Shown here: positions 39,501 through 51,500 of the stretch, one piece after another
Position numbering within the stretch: the first letter of the stretch is position 1
Layout: each line of letters begins with the position of its first letter
DNA from: Apostichopus japonicus
Lineage: Eukaryota > Echinodermata > Holothuroidea > Aspidochirotida > Stichopodidae
DNA length: 64,000 nucleotides
Reading direction: 5' to 3'
NCBI RefSeq assembly: GCF_037975245.1
Contig: NC_092574.1
Span: 9,337,713-9,401,712 of the forward strand
The notes under the pieces: generated by a model
Databases searched by the model: none
Seen by the model: only the letters and a program-made list of their open reading frames with translations
What the model was told of the DNA's origin: nothing
Made by a program: the position numbers and the translations under genes

Positions 39501-42500
39501 CTCTGTCCTCTCAAAAAACATGTCACAATACTTTTACTGTGTACAACATTGTTTCCTTTGGTATCAGCCAGAGTAGCATTGCTGTATATGGTGTGTGGGG
39601 GTGGTGTGTCATCATATAGGACATAACATTAATACCAAATGTTGGTGGTTTTGTGATAAATCCATCATCTAATCTAAGGAGGCATAGATATAATTTAAGT
39701 TACATGCATACATGTATGTCTGAATGTATCCCATTCTAAAAATGACTTCCTCCATGCAACTATCCAAGGGTTGTAAAGTATGTTAATTGTTAAACACAAA
39801 TCAGCAAGAATATGAGGTCAAAATACCGAATATAGACCTACTTCTATTATATGATATATATGAAAGAAACTAAGAACACAAAGGCATAACAAAGATTAGT
39901 TTCAGGTCTCCTACATGTTATCCATTCAACATGCTACTTCCTTCTTCACACCTACCAAATTTAAAATACCGCTAATTCTGTAAAGACAAACAAAGAATGA
40001 AAGGACTCACACTTCACCAAAGTCTAGTAACGGCGGGTCAAAGTTCAATTCACCCTGCCAAGGTTTTAACGGGCTGATCCTTACTTGTGTTGGTATTCCT
40101 AAATGGCTGAAAGTGAAGAGGGAAAAAAAAAAGTTGTGAACATTTATGGAAGTGTGTTCTTGACGTCCTGGTCAATCACTTTGCACTGTACATTTTACCG
40201 AATCAGTGGTCATAACAAAGACGTTCATATCACCAAATCAGTGGTTAAATATCATCAAAGATGTTTCACCAAATCAGTGGTTATAATATCAAAGACGTTC
40301 TTATCACCAAATCAGTGGTACACCATCAAAGATGTTTCACCAAATCAGTGGTCATAATATCAAAGATGAACATATCACCAAATTAATGGTCATATTATCA
40401 AAGATGTTCATATCACCAAATCAGTGGTAATACTATCCAAGATGTTACACCGAATCAGTGGTCATAATATCAAGGGCATATCACCAAATCAATGGTCATA
40501 TTATCAAAGATGTACATATCACCAAATCAGTGGTCATGTATTGAGGGTGGTGGAGTGGGTGGGTTATACGAGTTGGGTTGGTATGTGGGTGGATATAAGT
40601 GTTACTGTTTTCTTGTATTGTTCTCTCTATTTACTTAGGGGAGTGCTCTACTACACAAGCCCTCTGGATTTTTTGCAGTGCTTCCTTTCACAATTTTCCC
40701 TGTTGTTGATATGTTTTGTCACTTAGTTTAACTTCTCTGTATATATATTGTGAAGAAACAAATAAATGAATGAATGAATGAATAATATCAAAGATGTACA
40801 TATCACCAAATCAGTGGTCATAATATCAACGGTATATTATCAAATCATTAGTCATAACATTGTTAGATGAACATATAATTAGCTAATCAGTGGTAATAAT
40901 ATCAAAGATGTACATATTCACCAAATCAGTGGTCATAATATCAAATATACTGCAGCAGTCCACCAGATTAATTTTTTTATTGGGGGGGGGGGGGGATTCA
41001 TGAGAACTGGGTACTACTTATTCATCAACAAACATATTATTTCCAGGAAATATTCAAAGTGAAACAGACATTCACAATTTAAGCTATAATTCAGCATTCA
41101 CAGTATTATCGTCTGTAACCCAAGAGTTATCTGTAACAGTCAACGAAACACACTCAAAACAAGGGCGTGCAAACTAATGTTGAAAACGAGGAGATCAAAA
41201 CAAATACACCTTCTTCGTTTCTCTAATTATGTAAGGTGACGTCTTTACTATTAAACTGATCTGTGCTATATGACTACAGTATAGTATAACAGTACTAATC
41301 AAGTCTCCCTTTTAATCCCTACAGTACATACAGTACTGTACATGTACGGTATGCTTTAACCATCTCACTGACGTGAATTTTGTGACACTGCCTCATAATT
41401 CATATCACCTGTTTTTTTTCCCCTTTGTTTTTATTAATTATTGAGCATTTGGAACTGGTCAACTACTGTACATGGCTGGATATTACAGTTGGTCGAGCAG
41501 CTCACAAGACACGTTTGAGATCACTGATCCAAATCCTGTTTTGGACAAAAATTTCTCTATATTTTTGTTGTTCTTTTTTTCCTCGAAGCAAAGAATACAA
41601 ATTGACAAGGTTAATATTTTGAAATTTGGAGGGCAAAGTACAGTATTTAGTGGCAAAATTTTCTTTACAATTTTTGAACTAACCTGGATCAAGAAAGAAC
41701 TGACAAGGTTTATTGTAAAGTTAGTTTGAATCCTGAGCAAAGAACCTATAGGACCTACAACATTATGCACTGCTAATCAAGCTATACAGTCAGGTAGCTG
41801 AACATGGTTTCTATCAACCACTTTTGTACAGAGGAGGGGGAGGTGGAAGGAGGTGAAAGGAGGGGGTGGGAGGGAGATGGGTGGGTGCTGGGTCACAAGC
41901 AGTTCTACAGTGATACTAAAGTGGCTTGCAAACCATGTGACCTGACTGCATTGCTTATCGCTAACTTGCATGCCTACTGCCTACAGTTACAGTATAGCAA
42001 GTAAACCATAAAACCACTGTCAGATGTTGAATTTATAAGGCAGTAGTTCGCATTTCATGGATATTTTGCACCAAAATTAGCCATTTGCAAACTTTTTACT
42101 GTTCTACTCTTCAAACTACTGTAGAACTGTGGTTGATCCAACTTAGCTCACATTTCCAACCCTATTCACACAAATCAAAGAATATTTTGTGTACAAATAT
42201 AAACTGTATAAATTTTTCAAGTCTAATAAGTTCTCTGGTTATTGCTATCCAGACCATGTTTTCTACATTGTATGTACGTGCAGTCAATGAAGCCTAACTG
42301 AACTCTGCTTCAAAGACCAACAAACTTCACATGGATCGTTTGAAACAACTTTACCGTTCAATATATGCCAATTAATAGCTAATTACTGAACATCGTTATT
42401 CCGGGTAAAGAAATCTGCTTATATCGAATGCAAATTTTTCTTTTCTTCTTTTAAAGCCACTACTGTCATATCTTGTATCGTCATGCATGCTTTTGATCAA

Positions 42501-45500
42501 ATTTCAATAATTTTTTTTTTTTAAATTGTGAAAATGAAAATGACTTGAAAATGAATCCCCATCTTTACAGCTCAGAGCATGACCTTCCAGGTTTACCGTT
42601 TCGGAAGCTATAAACATTATTTCGCTCCAAATAAGTCCACCGTGTTTTACACGTTACTATTACTTGAGAAAGGTATTGTGTGCAGCATCTCGAGCCGCAG
42701 ACTTCCAGGATAAGATCCACGAAATTTCCTCTTTGTTCCCTTCCTCTTCAAGTATCCTTGGGAAGGAATCATATTAAAATCCTTTCCAATAAACAACATG
42801 TTCACCTTTCAGCTCTTACAGACATGGAGACTGTATTGTCCTCCACATTGAGGAGTTGAATATTAAAAGAGAACAGTTGTAAGTAAAAAAGACAAAATCA
42901 ATATCATCAAGGAATACAAAAGACACAGTAGATCAAACATGAAGAAAGGGAAGATCCACGTACAATCCAAAGAAGACAAAAGACCTCTTTTCTTGAACCT
43001 CAAACTCAAGAAGCAATTTATTTATACAAGTATCTCCATGGGAGATGGGGGGGGGGGTTACAAATCCATACAAAAATTCCAAAGGCCTTATAGTTAAATC
43101 TTGTCATGACTATGGTGGTGAGTGTGTTTCAACTTTTAGCTCAATAAACTTGTCCCACCATCAAAGCTACAAGTACAATGAGAGCTTATTATATAACTGT
43201 TTTCAAAGAATGTAAACCTGTTCTTTAAGTTCTCTCTAAAGTTTGTCTCCCACAATCCAAACACCTATGATCCCTCAATCCATGCACTGTACCCATAGTG
43301 TGGTAAGCTGTTTTCACCATAATTTTTCACTATTATTTCATGATTATTATTCTATTGGAACATTATTATGAGGATGTTTGCTATATTAAGTCAGTTGTAT
43401 ATTCCGGGAAGCATCTCCGCTGTATGTGAATAAATCATAAAATGACCCACATAAAAAAAATCACACCATGAACTAATTAGCTTACGGCATTGTCTTTCTT
43501 AACGAACCACAGTGTAGTTTTAATACTAAAAGGTGGTTAACGTTGCAGTACTACAGTACTAATCCTGTACAGTATTCATAACTAACAAGTATACTGTAGC
43601 TCAATTTGCCATTTTAGTTGTTTACAAAAAACAACTTGTTCAATAAAAATTAATTTAAACCTCTCCAGGCCTCAGGTATAGGCTTGTTGACCTCTTCGAT
43701 ATGCTGATCTTCCAATGTGTACAGTGGTCAACCAAAAAAACACAACAAGTTAACATGTATTCTCTGAAAATTATCTCACTCACAATTTAATTTGCAGAGT
43801 GAACAAGAATAAAACCAGGGACCTAGGAGTGGCAACAGTTTAAACAGAATATTGCATTGAGATCTTCTTTGTTTGTTTGGAACTTCTTTTTTGGTGAGGG
43901 GGGATTGGGGATGAGTAGGTGGAGGGAAGTTGTTTCTTGAGCTATAGGGGTTTTTTTCCTTGGTTCTTTTAGGGAGGGTGGGAGAGGGTGGGGATACTGT
44001 GCTATAGAAATATACAACTGTATTATTAAGTGCATTCATAGAGACTGAACACAAAAGACAACATTTAACAGTCTGTTTGTTCTCTTGGTATGACAAGTCT
44101 CATCCCATTAACAATTAAAAACTTTATGTTCAATTAATCTTATTCTGTGTAAGACAAGCAAACCAGTAACAATGGAATAGTATCAATGTGATGGTAGGAA
44201 AATCTAAGCAGACCAGTGTCCCAATTTACACATTTCACATTCTATCAATTATCTCTCAAGTTGATAATTTTGATAATTTTATGCTCTTTGCCAACCCATT
44301 TATTTTATTTTATTTTTGCATATTTGCTCTAGATAACACGATACCCAGTGCCTCTTAATATCTATCGCTGTGGTTGCATAATTATTACTGTTTATGAATC
44401 TTCAACAGATCTTCAACTTCATTCCTGTCTGAAAATGTCAAAATACTCCGAAATCAAGCTGAGAATTCCTGGTATATATAATGCCAAATGGAGGAGAGTT
44501 TTATTGTTCAGTTTCTACACTGTTTATGTCAGATCTATGACGATCCCCTGACTGTGAGCTTTTCATCACTATTCATCATACAAGTGGGAATTTGGCAGGC
44601 TCTGCTAAATCAGTCAGAGCAGAAGTCAGAGACCAAAACTGTTTAATCAATTTCAAATGACTGTGCCATACAAAATCCATCAAATTAGATATAAATATCG
44701 TTTATACTTCAATATATACCAGGGAATAATTCACTTGTTTGTGTACCAGTTCAGGAAGCTTCCGAAGTTTGTCTCAGATTATAAATAAGTATGGTACACA
44801 TCAAAAAATAGACTAAGTAGGCCAATGTACTGCACATCTTTGGAATTTTGTAAAAACGTAAAATTACATCTGTACATATGTCTGAAGACTACATTTCAGG
44901 ATGATAGCCAATTTATAAATATATGCCGTAAGTGTATTGAGTAAGGAACAAAATTTTTTTTGTTACCATTATTTTTTAGCATCTGATCTCCCCCCCCCCC
45001 CCTCTTGTTAGTATTACATTTTAAAGCAATGTTCCAAAACTTACTGGCACGGTTGAATGGGGTGCTAAGGTTGTGAGGAGACAGGTAAGCGAGAAGCATA
45101 GGAAATACTACACACTATGTGTTCTCTCTACAGTATAGGCACAGACTGTATGTACTGTAAGTGCTGGACTCTAAATGTAACTCACAAGCATCGATTTAGA
45201 TATAAATACATTTTTCTGTCAAAATAAACAATTTTTTGGTCATACTTCATATGGAGGTGTACAAGGAAACACTAAAGCAGTGTGTCAGCAAATATCACAA
45301 AAGTATACAGGTTCTCACAATGCTACACTAGCAATGTGCTGTGTTTAACTTTGGCAAGCACCATACAGTATTATTGTACTGTTGGTCACCCTGCTTGTGT
45401 GTATACACTGCATATAACATGACAGGTACATAGTATGGTATTGTACTGTAGGTCACCCTGCACGTGTATACACTGCACATAGCATGACCGAGGTACATCA

Positions 45501-48500
45501 TATGGTATTATTGTACTGTAGGTCACCCTGCTTGTGTGTATACACTGCACATAGCATGACTGAGGTAGAAAGTATGGTGCTATTACTGGGCTGTTACCAA
45601 TGGCAGAGCATCCATACAGTCGGGGGGGGGGGGGCGAATGCCCCCCTGACGGACTCAAATGGACTGCTGGCGCCCTTTTCAGCTTTTTACCACTTTTTAC
45701 TTATTCGCGATTATTTACTTTTTTATGGCGCTCTCATCTACCTATTGACATTTGTCACATTTTGTTGGCGATGACACCCATATTCTTCTTTTATCTGCAA
45801 ATTAGCAAGGCCAGGAAAGGGTCATTTCCACTGATCTAGGAAGTATCTTTACTCAAAAAATTTCTGTACGCTCCGCGCCAACCTGTGGTGGTGCTCCCCT
45901 AAGACGGTGTCGAAAGCGCCCCTATAGACCATTCTCGTCCCCCTTGACCAATACCCCTAGCTCCGCCACTGGCTGTTACATTATTATTCAAATACACATG
46001 TACATGCAACTTGGGATAAACTGTAACAGTTAGACAAGACAGTCCCTAGTCACTGCACACTGACAACCTCTTACCGTGCTACAGTAATAAGTGCAGCATA
46101 TATTCAAATACTGTAATGATCATTAAGTGTATTAATTGAGTTAACAAACAATCTGCATCATAAAACTAGTCTGCGTGTAAGTTGTTAACTCAACAAGTGT
46201 GCTTTTAAAATCTACAGCAAATTGATCCTTGTACTATGAACTCTCCGTTCTGTCTCAAAATAATAACTGTAAATATTTGATAGATGCAATAAATCAACAA
46301 CATGAGGTGATGTTGTCCATATAAATAAAGTGGATAATGAAGTATGATAACAACATATTCCCATTTGAAGTGAACTAGGTGTTTATCAGAGCACAAATGA
46401 AATGTACTTTCTAATAACAACCTTAAAGCACAACCATTTAGCCCACTACTAAGAAACACATTCCTGTAATTATCATGTTTTCAACAATTAGATACAGTAG
46501 TAACAGTGTCTGATTGTTTAATTCGTAAACCCTTGAAGTTGATGTCAAGAGTAATTCCATCCTTCCTGTTGTCATTTTTGATGGACTACTTTGTATACTA
46601 CAGCATTGTTATGGACACTGGATTCTGCAATTAGGTTTTGAGGATTTGTGCATGTGTAGTTGAAACTCTGAAGTTCGAAGAGCCCTAGATGTATGCAGTT
46701 CTTAGTGAACTGTGTGGAATTTAGTGAGAGATACAGTATGCACAATGTAGATACAGGGATTTTTGAAGAGTTGGTTGTTGGAACCGCGCTGCAAGGACAA
46801 AGCATCGAGCTACTACAGAGTTGGCGAATAGAGAAGTACAACTTGGGCAGATGAAATAAGGGCTGGGGGTTAAAATTTGTTGAAAGAGCAGGGCAGGCGA
46901 AAAGAGGGGCGGCCAGGCCGCCCCTGTATAACAGCGAAGCTAAGGCACTGGGCAATCTGCCCTATATACTGTGTAGAACATTAAAAAAGTATGGGCAGTG
47001 ATACGATCCTATCTTTACAACTACTGTACACTAGTAAAAATAGATCTACAAATGCAAGTGGTGTTCGCTCGGGACCAAAGCTTTTTGTACGGGATGCAAG
47101 CTTTTTGGGAGCTCGCGTTCCTAGGCAGCAAACTTTTTTCTCTAGTAACATTTATACTGCTGTAGATTTTGATTTCAGGTTACACTGCATATAAGACTGT
47201 TGACAATTTGCAGCCTGGGCTATGAACAACCAGAACTGACAAAAGTTGAGTCAAATTTACACAGTGCACCAAAAAACATGAATGAAATCAGAGCAGATTA
47301 TGAAAATCCCTGACTGAAAAAGTACAGCAACCAGTAAAGACTTCAACGATACACTTGCGACCATGAATGAGAGAGCCACTGGAAAGGTCAAATTGTAATT
47401 GAACACCTTATGATACCAGTACCTTACAACACTACCTAGGCATCTTAACAATGTTAGCAGAGATGCACAAAGATGCTGTCCCTACTAGTAGTAGTTGAAC
47501 TGCAGAGAGCTATAGACTCAGCTAGGTCCTTACATATCATGTAATCCACCGGGCTGTATCATCCAGGGATTGAGTGTCAAATGGTTGGATCTTTTGACTC
47601 TGAAAGTAGCCAAGGATACCCTGACTACTTCATGAGGCATTTAAACATAGTGTTGTATGTATAGCATATCTATGTAACAAACTTATTCCAGAGAACATTG
47701 CATCTGAGTTTGAAAGTTTACAAACTAGCAAATATTTCATGCCATGCTTTGTTTATACTTAAAGAGCAATAAAGAGCAGTTTCAATGAGATTCTTAATGA
47801 GGAAAATTTCAAGATTTCACTTCCAGGTTGTAAGTCTGCAAAAAAAAAGGATACTTATAGGGCTGTGCACGCTTAGTAACTACTTCAGTATCCAATAGAT
47901 GGAAAAACTGAAATCCTAGGTCACAGTTCAGTACCAAATAACGTTAAGAATAATCCAGACGAAAAAATCCCACGATGCTGGCACTTTGGATGGTAGAGAG
48001 AGAAGGAAGGGCATTGACCGGAGGGGCCAGTCATAGAGGGCGCACAGCGTTACAAGGTTACCAGTTCATTCTAGTCAAAGGAGAAAGAGGGTGTTAAGGT
48101 TGTGGGGAGACAGGTAAACAGGGAGCGAAGTAAATATATACTATACACTGTCCTGTACAAGTACTCTCAATTGTAGAACATCAAAAGCTGAGACATGTCG
48201 GACTGTATCTTATAAGTTTTAAGGACCAAAGTCAATGTCTGAATGTACCTATAACCTACCTATACAGTGGTCTATGTTTGTAAGTTATAATTTACTAACT
48301 ATATATACCAGGTGCAATAGCAGCAAGGACCCTAGCAAGGAATAACTGTGCATTCAACTTTGCTGTAACAGTTTGAGGGTTCTGAATTTTTGCCTCATTG
48401 TGATACATGTACTATGGTTGCTGTGTACAAAACTGCTTTATAATTGCAATTGTATCTAGCGATTTGCCCATTTGACATGGCATTTTGTGATGCTATATAA

Positions 48501-51500
48501 CTGATAAAATAACTCCATGCCTTGTTCACATTTCACACAGCTAAAGTTGTTTATTTGGAATTCAAGTGACATTTTCGATTGGCTGAAAACAAAGTTTGAA
48601 TCTAGTACAGTTTAACGGTAAAACTTGTCTGTAGTCACAGGGGAAACAATGAACTTGAATTACCTGGCTAGAACAATAAACTTTTGAACCAGACTTAATA
48701 TTTGGCTTTCAGTTTTCATTTCCTCTGTAGAGAGACAAAGAGTCCAAGCCAGAAATAACAACGAACCATATTACTATTTTAATATTTCTTATCACCACTT
48801 TAAGGATGATCTGCAAACAAAGAGGTATATTTCTTGCTCAAATAAATTTAGAAATTAGCCTACTGAAGTCTGTCAAAGTGACCCACCATATTACGAACAG
48901 CAGGTTACATTCATTTTGTTCTGTATAAATGTTTCATGTACATGTACGTATACTGCATCTTGTGTCTTCACCTTGCCTACAGTCGCTTCATGAAGATGGG
49001 GATTGGCACTTGAGTAGATAACTTTTGACAAACCAGTGCTGTGTTTGTAAAATCCACTCAGTTTTGTCTTTTCTTTCTCCTTTCTTGTAGAAAATGCCGT
49101 CACCAAAACAATCATATGAAAGTTTGACCACCTCTTAACATACATTGGTCGCTGACACAAACAAAACTTTGTTCTTCAAATCTTAAACAAATGAACATCA
49201 TCCTACCATTGTTAGCACTGTATCGTCCAAAATTTAGGAGTCCACCAAGCCTATCGCCCAGCTATTGAATTTCAACCCAATTGTACAATTATGTCAAGTT
49301 TATCACCTCCCTACCCCTCCCCTTCCCCCCCATCCAAGCTTACTACTATGTTCCTTGCACAGTAACTTATACTCTATATTAATATAGAGGTAATGCAGAA
49401 CTTCCTAGTACCAGTCTAGGATGACAGAGTTGAATTTGTGATCTACTTACAGTATAAAAGTTCTCTGAAGATCTGAGAAACTGTACCATTAGCTGGTAAC
49501 CAACCAACACTAAAGCCTAGCTCGATTGGATGAACATCACACAGCGACCAACTCTACAACAAAACATTCTGAGAGGATGCTGTGTCCTTCATCTTGTAGA
49601 ACGGTACCAGAGACCAGAGGAGTATTATTTTTTAGGGCACATACAACCACTCCCCTTAATAGATACTTTTTTGTTTTTCTCTGATATGACTAGTGGGTTT
49701 ATATTGTACTCTGTAAGCAAAGATCTTAAAGTAAATGGTGCTTCATGTGGTCCTTTCTCCAGAATTCCCCACTGGCCTAACCACAATCAAATGTTAAAAG
49801 AACCCTTATCTCTAAACTGATAGCTATTCTAGTCTAAGTACCCTCATCTCTACACTGATTGCCAAATGTTCTAATCATACAGGGATACATTTACTGTATA
49901 TGTAAATTATGTTAAGCAGACTTTACGTATATACTGAACATACAGCTGATAGTAAATTTAAGCCTGGAGGCATTACACATACATGTACATATTGTTACTA
50001 TAATTCAGACATGTATTAATTGACACTGTATATTTTTTTTCCATAATTGATGTATTCCTATGCCAGGAGATTTCCCAATGTAAACATGAAGTAACCAGAT
50101 ATCTGCTTGCAAACTGATACACTGTTGCCTACATCATGTCATTACAACCAAACATCTTCCTGTGGAAGAGACACCATATAACTATATATGGGCTAGTTTA
50201 TTACATGGTCTTTCATTTAAAGACTTGTTAAGTGCCAGGTGCTATAAAAAGTAATATGTTTTGTTAAAACATGTAGCAATGATATGTTCACATCAGCTAC
50301 TTTGGGATTATTGTGCAATGCATTTTGCATTCCAGACAAGAGAGCACACTGAATGAAGATGGCCATTTATCCAACTAGAGAATGAAAAACTGGAGCAGAG
50401 GTACAATTTACATTCTACAGACTAGATAGAAAATGTCTTTTTATTATTCACTTTTCATTGAATCAATTTCAAGGATGCTACCATGGATATGTGGGTTAAT
50501 CAAGTTTGACTTGCCCAAGAAAAAAGAAAAGACTACGCAAACTTCACACTTTCTGTGTTTACACGGGTTTGGGACTACTGAAGATATAAACAAAGGACTG
50601 AGGATGTGTTATAAAAGTGATTTTATTATTGCAGTGCAAGTAACTCAGTCTCTCCTCTCAAAATTAATCAGAAGTTTGTAATATTAAGGAGTATCCTTTC
50701 CTTTAACATACGTACAGTGAGCCTCCAATTTACAATCCAACTTCTAGTCAATCAAGAAGAGTGAACCAAAAACAATGGCTTACTGCTTAATGTACACAAT
50801 TTATGTATGTATACACAATTTATGTTTGTATACACAATTTATGTATACAAAATTTATGTATGTATACACAATTTATGTATGTATACACAATTTATGTATG
50901 TATACACAATTTATGTATGTATACACAATTTATGTATGTATACACAATTTATGTATGTATACACAATTTATGTATGTATACACAATTTATGTATGTATAC
51001 ACAATTTGAGTAAGACACAAATCACAGGCACCTGATTCCTAGCTACTTTACAACAAGGCTAGACCTTCGAACCCTTGACAGAGCGAACAGACCAATCAGT
51101 CAAACTAAATGGCAGAAAGCTTCCCATAAATGTGGGGTGAACTTTGCTGCCCCTGACAGAATCAACAGGTCTATAGGTCATCATTGGTACATAGATTATC
51201 ACATCACCATTAAAGAATTAATATTCCAGCCATGCATTTTGTCTGGTTGAAAGTAAAAGTACTTTAGAAGATGTGATTCCTTTCATTGCCAAGGTTGACA
51301 ACCCAACTTGGGTAAGACACAGCAAAAGACTGTACGCAGCTTGTAATGCTCTCACTGTATGTATCCCAACATAGATACTATGCACATACATATAGTACAG
51401 CATAAACTGCACCGTACTCTTACTCACATGTACACTGTACATGTATCTATATGTAAACTGTGGATATTTGATAACTGTTGATCAACTGTGAAGAGAAAAC

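Larger units (their letters stand above)
35787..40010 (-). other. Intron 4 (4.2 kb)
   Basis: AT-rich intron with a short TTTTCGTCCCC repeat (36328-36420), a retroposon tail (38598-38670), one dispersed repeat (36160-36275) and a short GA-rich tract near 37855. No genes. Confidence 0.7.

Noticed and set aside
46572-46955. 127-codon minus-strand open frame in intron 3
   Set aside because: No recognisable domain, no good splice sites in frame with TMEM131, and it ends in a GC-rich palindrome. Likely chance or transposon debris.
50775-51035. Three overlapping plus-strand open frames of 68-86 codons
   Set aside because: All are translations of the 20-nt minisatellite in shifted frames.
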